Origin: Cerioporus squamosus
Lineage: Eukaryota > Basidiomycota > Agaricomycetes > Polyporales > Polyporaceae
Reading direction: 5' to 3'
Length of the DNA stretch: 64,000 nt
Assembly: GCA_022592435.1 (NCBI GenBank)
Contig: JABYQS010000007.1
Location: 124,001 to 188,000, forward strand
This document shows positions 14,401 to 22,866 of this stretch, one piece after another. Position 1 is the stretch's first letter. Each line of letters opens with the position of its first letter. The notes beneath the pieces are model-generated. The model had not been told where the DNA came from and searched no databases. It saw only the letters and a program-made list of their open reading frames with translations. The position numbers and the translations under genes were made by a program.

Positions 14401-16579
14401 GGTCGAGGGCGACCAGGGCGCCTTCATCCTCGCAGAGATCTGCATAATCCACCATTACCTGGGCAAGGCGGGTGTGATCGAATATGCGACGCCCAGGCAC
14501 GAACCCAGCTTGGTCCGGATGCACGAGGGATGGGGCTACAACAGCCAAACGGGCAGCCAACACTTTTGCCATAAACTTATAGTCCGTGTTCAGGATCGTA
14601 ATCGGCCGGTAGTTGCAAATTTCACGGGTGTCGCCTTTGAGCTTGTAGATTGGACACACCCAGCCATGGGCAAACCCTGAGTCATGCACGACCCCGCAAG
14701 CTTCAATGTTATTGAACGCCGCCATGAGGAGAGCCACGGCATTGAAGGTGGGTTTGTCCCGCCGGGACTTCACAAGGTATGTACGGTGCAGCTTTGCCCA
14801 GAACTCAGCTGGAAGCCCATCTAGCCCAGGGGCCTTCCGTAGCGCAGAGGAGAAGACCGCCAGCTCGACCTCAGCCCACTGTATTGGGGACTCGAGCTTC
14901 CTGGCGGCATCAGGAAGGAGCGTCGGTATGTCCAACGTTAGAACAGCCCGGACAGCTGCAGCATGCTCAGTACCATCAAGGTCCGGGTCGCTCTGCAAGC
15001 CATTATAGAACGCCTGCGCCACCTCCGTCATGCGTCGAGAGTCGTGCGTGTACTGGACCAGCTCCCCGACACATGCAGGGACAGCGAGTTCGTATATGGG
15101 GTCCTGGGACACAGCTGGCGCGTTAGTGCGCATCCAATACGGTGAGACAGTTTCGCCGTCGAGCCTGTCCTTCAGTTGGACGGTGTCTCGGGCAGCAGCG
15201 AAGCGCCTCTGTTCAAGGCGCGACTCTTCCTCGCGGAGGATTGCAGCACTCGCCTCCCGATCCACCATCAGCAGGCTGGCATCCACCATAATGGTTGAGA
15301 TATTATCCCTAATCGCACCTATGCGACGGTCGATCTTTGGAGTGAGCTGCTTAGCTCGCCGCCGTGCCATAGCCATGACATCGGACTTGTATCCCGCCAG
15401 CCGGAGTTGCGCGGCGAAGCGGCCAGACTCACCAGCAAACACCTTGGCCACAGCAGCATGTCCCAGCTGCTGCGCATCATCCAAGAACTTTTTGTCAGTC
15501 AAAAGGAGGTCCGGCAGCCGCCAGCGACCAGGCCCCGAGATCGGCGAGTTATAGTCAGCCAGGGCCACAGAAACAAGGCAGTGGTCAGAAGGTACACCCG
15601 ATGGGCCTATGTCCCAGCTATGGGACATTCCAAGGACATGCGGGCTGACATAGATTCTATCCAGCCTTGATTGGCTACCAGTCGACTTCTGAAGGTAGGA
15701 GAAGGCGCGTGCAGCACCGTGACGCGCTCGCCACCCATCAACCACTCCAAGGGCAGCCACAAAAGCAGCCAGCGCCGCGGCAGCACCCTCATGGTCCTGC
15801 CGTGCCGGCGCCCTATCAACACTATTGGTGACCACATTGAAATCACCAAGGAGAACATCCTGGGCACACAGGTCCCTGGACGACCTGCGCACCCGAAGGT
15901 TATCCCAAAAGAGCATGTTGGCATTCATATCGTTGGGGGCATAGACGTTCAGCATGCGAACGCGCGAGCCACGACGCCGAGTAAGCGTTAGCGCAGCTGC
16001 TCGTCCTGGGACGTACTCTTTGAAGGAGACGAGCTCATCGCGGACGACTCTCAAGTTAACTGCAAAAGCAATACCCCTCGCAGCACCCGGGGAGTCCGGA
16101 TCAGGCGACACAAACACACGGAGAAGGCCGGCGAAGAGTGTATTGAGCTCCTCCGCTTGCTGGACAGAGTAGTGGGTTTCTTGGAGGGCCAGCACGGCCA
16201 GCCGCCGTTGCCTCATTAGCTGGTTCAGCAGGTGCCACTTGTTCTGCGGCACCGACCCCGAGGGGTCCAGAGACCTAGTATAGGCACCATTCATGTTAAG
16301 CGAACCAACTCGCAGCGCTCCACGGGAGCGCAGAGAGGAAAGAGAAGAAGGAGGATTCATAGGGCGCGCGGGTTGAGCGTACTGCGCTGGCTGACCGTCG
16401 CGCCCGCGCGACGGCCTGCCAGCGTAGTGCGCGGCACCCGAGCCGCCACCATACTCAGCAGTGCCATCCTGTGCTAGGGGGCCGGCGGCGGGGGCACCAG
16501 TAGCATCCGGCAGTGCTGAGGCACAGAAGCCGTTTACCAGAGAAGCGTACCGGGGTTGTTGTTGCATTGGTTGTGTCAT
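11474..16579 (-). CDS. LINE ORF2: APE-type endonuclease, reverse transcriptase, RNase H (1701 aa)
   Basis: Single uninterrupted reading frame encoding the catalytic polyprotein of the LINE. It nicks target DNA and copies the element RNA at the nick. Residues ~90-345 form an EEP/APE-type endonuclease (SLNMNGAY, ALQETHY, LLGDFNV and PSDHCLV motifs). A reverse transcriptase follows (NYRPITILNTDYKFMAK, QAGFVPGR, ALDQEKAYDRV, GVRQGDPVS, and LFADDTSVY near residue 826). A Cys cluster lies near 1163 (CCCNEC...GC..PHLC). The RNase H domain is at ~1275-1410 (YTDGSCDKNG, AELFAI, VTDSQYVIKG, GNEAADMLAK). A zf-RVT-like C-terminal finger, CPYC...H..C, lies near 1522. Motifs expected for all three activities are visible, so the enzyme may be functional. 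The start ATG at 16579 lies 285 nt downstream of the ORF1 stop. Confidence 0.93.
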   Translation of the reverse strand: MTQPMQQQPRYASLVNGFCASALPDATGAPAAGPLAQDGTAEYGGGSGAAHYAGRPSRGRDGQPAQYAQPARPMNPPSSLSSLRSRGALRVGSLNMNGAYTRSLDPSGSVPQNKWHLLNQLMRQRRLAVLALQETHYSVQQAEELNTLFAGLLRVFVSPDPDSPGAARGIAFAVNLRVVRDELVSFKEYVPGRAAALTLTRRRGSRVRMLNVYAPNDMNANMLFWDNLRVRRSSRDLCAQDVLLGDFNVVTNSVDRAPARQDHEGAAAALAAFVAALGVVDGWRARHGAARAFSYLQKSTGSQSRLDRIYVSPHVLGMSHSWDIGPSGVPSDHCLVSVALADYNSPISGPGRWRLPDLLLTDKKFLDDAQQLGHAAVAKVFAGESGRFAAQLRLAGYKSDVMAMARRRAKQLTPKIDRRIGAIRDNISTIMVDASLLMVDREASAAILREEESRLEQRRFAAARDTVQLKDRLDGETVSPYWMRTNAPAVSQDPIYELAVPACVGELVQYTHDSRRMTEVAQAFYNGLQSDPDLDGTEHAAAVRAVLTLDIPTLLPDAARKLESPIQWAEVELAVFSSALRKAPGLDGLPAEFWAKLHRTYLVKSRRDKPTFNAVALLMAAFNNIEACGVVHDSGFAHGWVCPIYKLKGDTREICNYRPITILNTDYKFMAKVLAARLAVVAPSLVHPDQAGFVPGRRIFDHTRLAQVMVDYADLCEDEGALVALDQEKAYDRVNHAYMWAVLRRMGFPARFIRVLQLLYERAESTVFLNGMASTFYKIIRGVRQGDPVSCLLFDLAIEPLAIMLRAAPLRGFMVPGIRERILAALFADDTSVYLSADDEYSTLLTVLRAWCAASRARFNTDKTELIPIGPVECRMRVVQTRCLRIGGAPIPLDVRIVPDGVPVRLLGAWVGNKICQVAVWAPMLKTIKENLQRWNKRRPTMKGKRLVVGLEVGSRTQYLTKVQHMPLAVEAEITQMIRRFMWGETIRTPPVNLPVLCEPLLASGLALLDLKARNEAIELMWVKDYLMLSGSRPKWAYVADVLLAKAVTADSRSLDRAVRVNAFLQTWNISTASNVSLPPYLKSMIKMAVKYGVRFQAIDPSDALKDALPIWRHFALPDEYRLIQAKSVKCAMSVHRLADVGQATRMAARLNAVGVAAAHRPTANCCCNECLADKRNGCDNPHLCALAVRRILMLLAPRWGTGLPRPYDGLSLTVRRLQANVENGQCDGRVTFDPSIVAKLPLANHFRVFGKTHPADRTVVRRPPRGIALSGEETEVYTDGSCDKNGSVDAVAAGAVWFGVGDPRNCSSLVPGAVQSNQIAELFAISLAVAAVPPFAPLHIVTDSQYVIKGLTVYRRRWEAHGWAGVSNVSMVRDVVARLRARSAPTTLRWVKGHAGVPGNEAADMLAKAAVDERIVLALPAPPLQYVVSGVELICLTQKLAYGFIRRSLGLEGRKTTKKNLAAAKRALAELNCREVFDGMLWMGVWKLDADRPVRMFWWKMIHGAHRLGPYWLNIPGYHTRALCPYCGAVEDMEHLLCVCPSPWRLAIWSEAMALLVKRGIPVERLAFGHLMAVGLIRAPGGNGTPSPADSRLLRVVLTELVYFIWIVRCEWVIGKEGDPAKSPCVPEVLSRWSWRLNKRLRRDVMLVRKAPKRMVVPKALILGTWQGLLISKHPLPDDWLSVSGVLVGRSGTCTRLGVG

Positions 16580-16864
16580 TGTTTGTACTTGGTGAGGCGA
16601 GTAAATTGTAACACATACGGACGCCGACCGTATGCACTAGACAGCTACCCGCTGACAAGGTTTGTGGGAACCACATATTATTCCATGACGACAATACACC
16701 AGGCTCCACAGGCGAGCATACAGACAGCTCCAGCAGGCGAGCACTACAGACGGCCCCACAGGCAGGCAAGACTCCAGATGTCCGTACAGTCGGTTGACGA
16801 CTTCGGTAGTACACTAGGCCGTTGAGGGCGCAGTCAGCGGTCGGTAACACAAGGAGATACGTAA

Positions 16865-19394
16865 CTAGAAAGGGGCGCTACGCCCACGGCCACGCCGCCC
16901 TCGGAAGCCATTGCCGCGGTACGGGTGGGGGCCCCGGGACCCCGACGCTTGGCCCCCGGTCACCTGGACACCAGGAAGGGTGATAGTCGCAGGACCGGCA
17001 ATCGTCGCAGCTCCAGGAGATGGCCCATTCCATCCAGGGAGAAGCGCAAACGGACATAGGAAGGTGGGGTGATCCGCCCCGGCGCATCCGGCGCAGCGAA
17101 TCGGGCGGAGGAAGGTCCCTGTTGGGTTAAGATCACTCCAAAGGGGCACCGTACGGACGTAGGCGACCCACGTACGCCACTGCTCAACCGTGCCGGCCGG
17201 CGAGTCGCAGAATACGTTTGCAGTTATGTTCCCATTGGGGTACTCGACGACTTTGACGCGGAGGGAAGCGAGGACCCGCTGGACAGTAGGGTCTATGTCG
17301 TCCGCAGCAATGGAAGGGTGGCTAGCGATGAGCGAGCGGATGCTCGGTAGGATAAGAGGCCCGGAGAAAGCGTTGCGGATGGAGTTCTCGATGTCATTGT
17401 CAATGTTATGCGTGTAGTAGCCAACGCGCCCGATGAACCGACCAAACTTGACGTCACGGTTGAAGACCATGATCGTGATCTTGTGGGACGACCAGAGCAT
17501 CTGACTGACTAGCCGACGAGTATGCTCCGGGCGCAGGCGGAGGATGATCCACGTCTGCGGCTGGTCCTGGAGGGAGAGCTCCTGCCCCCATGCCTGGGCA
17601 GGCGGGACAATAATGAAGTCCCTCGCACCGGTGATCGCATGGACAGTATCCCCAAGGGAGTCCGACATGGCTTTGACATTGTTCGCGCGAGGGACGCCGC
17701 CATTGAAGATGCGTGCAAGAGCGATCGAACTCTGCGGCTGCCGGAAGATCACATGGTTGCGCTCCTGCGCAAGCCCCTTCAGCAAGAACTCCGGATCGTC
17801 GAAGTGCATCGTCGGGGCACCAGACTCAGGCAGGACCGTAAACGGCGTGGTCGGCTGCACAGGAGGAAGCGGCGCAGGCTGGGGAGGAGCGGCATGGCCA
17901 CCAGCAAGGTGCCTTGCGTCCTGCACATAGTCGCCGCAGTGCCAAATTTGAGGGATGTCACGGGACGCGCCAGGAATTGCAGCCGAGACAGCTGCGGATG
18001 CACGAACCGGGATGTCATGCGAGTAGCGCACCTCGCCAGAATGGAGCACCTGTCCCGGGATCTCCGCACCATCGTAGAGGTGGACGAGCTGCGGCGCGTC
18101 AGGCGGATCATCCGCAAGGTTCTCGTCCAGGGGAGGAGGAGGATAGAGGTTATCTTCGGAGGAATCCGACGGCGCCACACAGGCATGCGCAAGAGGCGAT
18201 CGCGGCGCCGGATGCCCATCGACTTCCATCGGGGCGTAGCCGCGGAAGAGCACCGGGTCCACCGCCTCCGGGAGGGGTGTGCGATTGGTGTAGAACTGCG
18301 CCCGAGGGAGTCGGACATGTGCAGAATTGGCGCGGACTTCATCGTGCTGCAGCTGGTACCTGATAAACTCCTGCTGCTGACGAGTGAACACCTCGTGGTC
18401 CATGGGAACACCAGGAACCGCGTGGTCTGACACACACAAGACATAAGAGTTGGGGACGCACAGCAAACAAACATAGACTGCGTACCAGTATGCACAGGCC
18501 TTCCTGCCATATCAGGCCTACCAGCGCTTGGCGACGCGGACCGACCAGGAGTAACCCCACCATCGCCGCCTAGGTCCATAGGCACATCGGGCCTGTTTGC
18601 ATACTCAAGAAACTAAGATTCATTGCAGATTCAGTGTCGGTACACAGGGGAGAGTACATCAGGTTCACTCATCACATACATCGGCAGCCTCTGCGAGAAC
18701 ATTCAAACCCGAGCGCTCAATCAGGCCCGACCTAGCCGCGTTGTTTGCGTTCTCCAACGACATCCCAGCAAAGACCGTGCCCGGAGTGCTCGGAGCACTA
18801 GCCAGGGCACTGGCGGGTAGAGGAAGGAGCGTGGGCCGCCCATCCATGGTGAGGGAGCCGTTGCCGGCAACGTCAACATCGACATCGTCCGTCACCGGGC
18901 CGTCGTCGGAGACAGAGTACGTGTTCAGGAGAGGCGAGGTGTGTGTGACGAAACGGGGGACAGCATCTGGGCGGAGCATAGCGTAGACCGCACGCTGGTA
19001 ACCAACCGAGACGCTCTGCACAAGGGCACCCCCACGGGCAGGGGCTCCATCTTGCACATACTTCTGGCTATCATCGGGGGGCGAGATGGTATGCTTGCGA
19101 GCAGGAGGGAGACTCATCCTCACCGGCGCCGACGACGGCGACGGCGACCCTTGCGCCTCATGGGCAGCAGCATACGCCTGCAGCGGAGTTAGCAGAGCCG
19201 AAAGAGCCACGAAGCACAGGACCGACCTGCGGGGAGATCATCCTCCGGAGTGCAATAGGGCTGCGCAGGGCCAGCTCGCCTTCCTCAAGGCCGTCTCCAA
19301 CAGAGACGGGGCCATCAGGGGTGAGCAGCGGCAGGCCAGCGACCGGCGGAAGGTCGCGGAAGACACCATCGGCAACGTCGTCGGGGACCGGCAT
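16865..19394 (-). CDS. LINE ORF1: Gag-like zinc-knuckle protein, predicted spliced (784 aa)
   Basis: Nucleic-acid-binding ORF1 of the LINE. The long 3' exon encodes a C-terminal CCHC knuckle, CAGCAGADHPTFLC (C-x2-C-x4-H-x4-C), followed by an RGG-like tail (GNGFRGRRGRGR). The frame can begin within this exon, but it extends upstream by canonical splicing. My exons are 19394-19227, 19177-18680, 18612-18486 and 18426-16865. The introns are 49, 67 and 59 nt, all GT-AG, and the first has a perfect TGCTAAC branch point. All junctions preserve frame, joining into protein-like text such as LNVLAEAADFLEYANRPDV across intron 2. Total coding length is 2355 nt. The ATG at 19394 is the first in the extended frame, which stays open about 180 nt farther upstream. 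If the introns are wrong, a shorter ORF1 starting at MDHEVFTRQQ (about 18402) remains. Confidence 0.65.
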
Positions 19395-20356
19395 GATGCA
19401 CGGCGTCGGAGGGGGCGACGAGTGGGGAGACACGTGCAGGGACACGGCGAGGGCAGCAACGGTGAACGGGGAAGACACAGCAGGCAGAGGGCACTGATCC
19501 AAGGAGCAGGGCGCAGGAAGAGAGGCAGAGAACGTACTGGTATAAATACAGCCTGCATCACAGCGCCGCGGCGACCTCTGTCATGAGCTGGCAAGTCACC
19601 CGCCTTCCTTCAGGGTCCAAGAAGCAAGTCTGGAGCAACCAGGAAGCGGTTGAACTCTGTACACAGACATATCGCGTTAGCAGCGGGGACTTCAGTCAGC
19701 GCAGCGGAGTGCGCGAGTCAGCACTCGTCAGGACGCACCCAGAAGGAAGCAGGCTGCCTCAGCAAGCCATGAAATGAACGTTGAGGCGAGACGGGGACGG
19801 CCTAGCAGCAACGAAGCCAGCAGAGAGGAAAAGGAAGTTGGCCTGGCGGGAGCAGAGAGAGACGGCGGACGCCGAGAGCGCGGATATAGACGTTTTCCCT
19901 AAAGCGGCCACCGCGTAGATGAGCGCGCAAGCACAGCAACCCACCCAGATCGGGACGAGATAGGGTCGCGTAGATAACGCGCCACACTGCCTATGACGCA
20001 GCCCCGCACCAACACCAAGCTAGGGCCATCCAGGCACAGGGGGGGGTGGGGGGGGGGGGGGTGAGTCGCCCAATATCAGCGTCTAGGGGTACATCGATAC
20101 CACCCAGCGATCCACACGTGGGGTGGCAGGCCCAGGACCAAGCAGACATCACGCAGGGCGGCCCCGATCACGTGCAGGGAAGAATCTAGACCGGTCCAGA
20201 GAGCCATCCAGCCGAGGATGACCTCATTCCTTGGCACTGACACGTAGCCCAGCCATCACGGCCCAGACGGCGCTCCGAGGCCACTAGCGCACCGGCATTG
20301 ATCAGTTGCATTCCAAAGACGTGATCATGATGGCATAGACCGAATAGGCATAACTT
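19395..20356. other. LINE 5' region between ORF1 and the 190-aa ORF
   Basis: About 960 bp inside the retrotransposon with no convincing ORF. It may be 5' UTR, promoter or further intron sequence. It contains the G-tract at 20039-20061. A perfect TATAAATA occurs on the plus strand at 19541-19548, antisense to the element. Confidence 0.5.
20039..20061. repeat. Homopolymeric G tract (G8-T-G14)
   Basis: The plus strand carries G8 T G14; in element sense it is a C-rich run. It could form a G-quadruplex or triplex and would mark the 5' region of the LINE RNA. Its exact length is prone to sequencing error. Confidence 0.8.
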
Positions 20357-20929
20357 CTAAGGATCATATGGTTTCCAGGTGCGGCCAGCCCGCTCCGTAA
20401 GCATCCGGTCGCACCGCCGTACACGCGGATCGGGGTAGTGCAAAACGACCGGAGGCGTAGGTACGTCTCCCAGCCCATCCACCACCACCGCATCCCTCTG
20501 CAACCCAACCGTGCTCCTCGCCACACCTAACACCGCCGTCAGCCAGCCTGGCGGACACTCCTCATCGCCAGGCGGCAACATCTCCTCCGGTACGAATGGT
20601 GCCGTGACCAGCACCCAGGGGACGCCCACCGTATCCCGGGTGTTTTCAATTGCAAAGGCCAGCCGTTCAGGGCTCACCCGAAACACTCCTGCCACCGTCC
20701 CTTCAACCTGCGGGTCATACATGTCGTAAATGTTGGTTCCCAGCGGCGCGAAGAAGGTTCGGTACACCATGGGCGAGAGGGCGATGAGCTGGACATGGTC
20801 ACCACGGTGCGGCTGGACAGCCATCTGGACAGGAGCATCGTATGCGTGGGCTGGGATGGGGAGGAGGTGGTCGGGCAGGGAAAGAGCAAGTTGCTCGCGC
20901 CATCTTGCGTAGATGCGAGTCGGTGCCAT
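20357..20929 (-). CDS. Upstream ORF of the LINE, 190 aa, unknown function
   Basis: Open frame from an ATG at 20929 (MAPTRIYARWREQ) to a stop at 20359-20357, same orientation as ORF1 and ORF2 and inside the duplication-bounded element. I do not recognise a domain. The text is evenly mixed and globular-looking (for example GVFRVSPERLAFAIENTRD, GVPWVLVTAPFVPEEMLPPG), unlike the low-complexity shadows nearby. A plausible 54-nt GT-AG intron (20988-20935, GTAAGC donor, CCCCAG acceptor) would place its ATG 5 nt into a new exon. It could be an accessory ORF, a captured host fragment, or chance open sequence in GC-rich DNA. Confidence 0.4.
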   Translation of the reverse strand: MAPTRIYARWREQLALSLPDHLLPIPAHAYDAPVQMAVQPHRGDHVQLIALSPMVYRTFFAPLGTNIYDMYDPQVEGTVAGVFRVSPERLAFAIENTRDTVGVPWVLVTAPFVPEEMLPPGDEECPPGWLTAVLGVARSTVGLQRDAVVVDGLGDVPTPPVVLHYPDPRVRRCDRMLTERAGRTWKPYDP

Positions 20930-21024
20930 GCTGGCTGGGGAGGACCATGAGTTATGCAGAGTCGTTATGTATGCCAGCTTATGCTTACGTGGACCGTATC
21001 ACGGCGAAACAGCAGCCCTACACC

Positions 21025-21294
21025 CTAGGGCTCATGCTGACAGGAGAAGCAGCTAGCATCAGTCAGGTAGAAAGGTATGAGCGAATTCGAAGCACAGAAG
21101 TTCAGCGTTCGGGCCGGCACACAGTCACCGAAAGCAACAACATACCAGAGCCAGAGCGCAACAACAGTCGCGACTACCAGAGCAGCGACCGCGCAGGCAG
21201 TCGTTAACCCCCAGTGCGCAGGAAGCACGTAGAAGAAGTCGGGCAGGAGGAGGTGCGTACGAGAAGCAGCCGGCCGGGCACATGGGCCCGACAC
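21025..21294 (-). CDS. Weak hydrophobic ORF near the LINE 5' end
   Basis: An open frame of about 90 codons without an in-frame ATG, containing one strong transmembrane-like stretch (ACAVAALVVATVVALWLWYV). It could be an exon of a spliced 5' ORF or chance. A second ATG-started frame overlaps it in another phase (21521-21204). I would not annotate either without transcript data. Confidence 0.15.
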   Translation of the reverse strand: MSGPCARPAASRTHLLLPDFFYVLPAHWGLTTACAVAALVVATVVALWLWYVVAFGDCVPARTLNFCASNSLIPFYLTDASCFSCQHEP

Positions 21295-21728
21295 GTTGTC
21301 ACGTGAGCAAGTTCGTGGGCGTCAATAGCTCCGCAGGATGACATCCCCATCCCATAGCGACAGCGCACACCGCAGCACCAAGGCCCAGCGCACAGCAGCC
21401 ATTGCCCAGGGACAAGGCAAGCCATCACATACTCACACGTCAAAAGGAGCTCCTCGACAAGGCACACCTCATACTGCACGAGACCTACGCGCAGGCCACA
21501 CAGCTGGGAACCAACGGACATGCGCCTAAACGCATAAGCCTGGGCTCATCATGACTGCGAAGTCATCTGCATCACACGGGAAGCTGCGCGTACGCCACTG
21601 CGGCCGTCAGGAGGGATCCAAAGCACTCAAGATACATTGAGAAGCACTTCGGGGCGGCCACCCGTGCGGCTGGGACCGTGGGAAGCCTCACGATGATGGT
21701 GGTAGAGGAAAGAGGAGCTTTTTTTTTA

Positions 21729-21743
21729 CCGACCCTTCCTCTC
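21729..21743. repeat. Target-site duplication, 5' side of the LINE
   Basis: Identical 15-bp copy (CCGACCCTTCCTCTC) of the sequence at 11309-11323. It fixes the 5' end of the retrotransposon at 21728. Confidence 0.85.
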
Positions 21744-21816
21744 CCTTCCTCCTCTTCGACCAAGTTTGTATCTTAATAGAGTATCTCCCTGTGCCCTGTG
21801 GACCGCTTGCCATGAC

Positions 21817-22125
21817 TAAAAGCCTCCTCAATTGCTTGTTTTATTCCTCATTTTATTTCCCACACCTTCGGCTATGAGGGTATGACGACACCCATCCCGC
21901 CTCTGCCTCTTGAAGGTCCTCTCGCCTGTCCACCTCCAGGAAGGCTCTGAGACGCGGTTTTCGGAGGTCATGAGCAGAGTTCAGACTGGAACGAAGCCAC
22001 TGGCAGCGGTATATAGGCGCATGGACCTTGGGCTTGCGAAGGTGAACGGGTGGGCAACCGCTCCTGCTGCCCCACCGCCGTGAGAAATAAAATGAGAAAT
22101 AAAGTAAGCAATTGAGGAGGCTTTA
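21817..22125. mobile_element. Second MITE-like inverted-repeat element
   Basis: The left arm (from 21817, AAAGCCTCCTCAATTGCTT followed by TTTATT/CTCATTTTATTT) is repeated in inverse at the right arm ending at 22125. The arms match over about 48 bp with a few differences. The element is about 309 bp, has a GC-rich core and encodes nothing. Terminal TA on both sides is compatible with a TA target duplication. It sits between the LINE 5' flank and the tRNA gene, ending only about 8 bp from the tRNA terminator. Confidence 0.7.
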
Positions 22126-22133
22126 AGAGCAGT

Positions 22134-22138
22134 AAAAA
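22134..22138 (-). terminator. Pol III terminator of tRNA-Val
   Basis: A run of five T on the minus strand, two bases beyond the tRNA 3' end. Confidence 0.7.
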
Positions 22139-22140
22139 GT

Positions 22141-22233
22141 TGGTTCGACCCGGGTTCGAACCGGAGACCTCCCGTGCACGAGGGTTCAGGCTACCTGTGA
22201 GACGGACGTGATAACCAACTACACCATCGAACC
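22141..22233 (-). tRNA. tRNA-Val(CAC) with a 19-nt intron
   Basis: The minus strand folds as a complete cloverleaf. The acceptor GGTTCGA pairs with TCGAACC. The D arm GTGTAGTTGGTTATCAC is followed by the anticodon stem TCCGT/ACGGG with loop C-T-CAC-A-C. The T arm is TCCGG-TTCGAAC-CCGGG and the discriminator is A. A 19-nt insertion after position 37 (GGTAGCCTGAACCCTCGTG) is in the canonical place for a nuclear tRNA intron. Mature length is 74 nt before CCA. A box (GGTGTAGTTGG) and B box (GGTTCGAACCC) promoter elements are present. It decodes GUG valine codons. Confidence 0.95.
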
Positions 22234-22866
22234 ATGATAGCGAGACTCACGCACAACAGTATAGAATACGTATGCCGGCAAAAATAGAAGCATAGCGACC
22301 TTCAATAACCATGGGTGATTGTGTCAGAAATATACTTAACCTCTGTCAGTCCATCGAGTACACAGACCGGTGAGAAAAGGCGAGAGAAAGGACAGGAAAC
22401 ACTAGCTGCCGGAGCAGAAGAGTTTACCGGCGCGTGGACGACCGTGGCGGAAAGAAGTAGGGCGCGTGTGTACCGGAACCGGAGGGTCCATGCAAGTTGA
22501 CGGCCGCGGTGAGCTGAAGACTTGAGAAGTTGGACATAGTTCATACGGAACTGTTCGCACCACGCAGCCATGGTTGAGACGTTGCTTGTGTAGCTCAGAC
22601 CAAGTCTGCGAATGTGCCCACAACCGAGAAGAGACCGGGTCGTGGTGGTCCGTGGAGGTCCGTAGTTGACCGGCAAGAGCCGCAAAACAGACGCAGAGCT
22701 CGATCACACCGTGAGGATAGACGCCGAAATCCACGGAGACAGAGCTGCGCGCCGAGCATCGCTGTCCCAGCATTCTCATCTTGTCTCCTCCCCTCTTCTC
22801 CTTCACTCAACCAGCATCTTCCCTCTGCCACCTCAGCCTCCGCAGAGGCAACGCTTGTCGCCCAAG
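22234..22866. other. Intergenic, upstream of the mannosyltransferase
   Basis: About 630 bp between the tRNA and the KTR start codon. No gene is supported. The pyrimidine-rich stretch just before 22866 is probably the promoter and 5' UTR of the mannosyltransferase gene. Confidence 0.6.

Larger units (their letters stand above)
11324..21728 (-). mobile_element. Full-length LINE (Tad-like non-LTR retrotransposon), ~10.4 kb
   Basis: Read on the minus strand, the element starts at 21728 (TAAAAAAAAAGCTCC) and ends in an A-rich tail at 11350-11324. Perfect 15-bp duplications lie immediately outside both ends. From 5' to 3' it contains about 0.8 kb with a weak hydrophobic ORF, a 190-aa ORF (20929-20357), a spliced zinc-knuckle ORF1 (19394-16865), an intact endonuclease-RT-RNase H ORF2 (16579-11474) and a 123-bp 3' UTR. 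The endonuclease/RT/RNase H order and fungal host fit the Tad clade or a relative. Typical Tad-like elements are 6-7 kb, so this one is unusually long because of more than 2 kb of extra 5' sequence. Intact frames and perfect duplications suggest a recent insertion. A composite origin (nested insertion inside the 5' part) cannot be excluded from one copy. Confidence 0.85.

Noticed and set aside
17522..18430. 302-codon open frame on the plus strand
   Set aside because: It is antisense to the LINE ORF1, very Arg-rich and typical of the mirror frame of GC-rich coding DNA.
19541..19548. Perfect TATAAATA on the plus strand inside the LINE
   Set aside because: It points antisense to the element and no plus-strand gene follows. 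Could be an antisense promoter, but nothing supports it.
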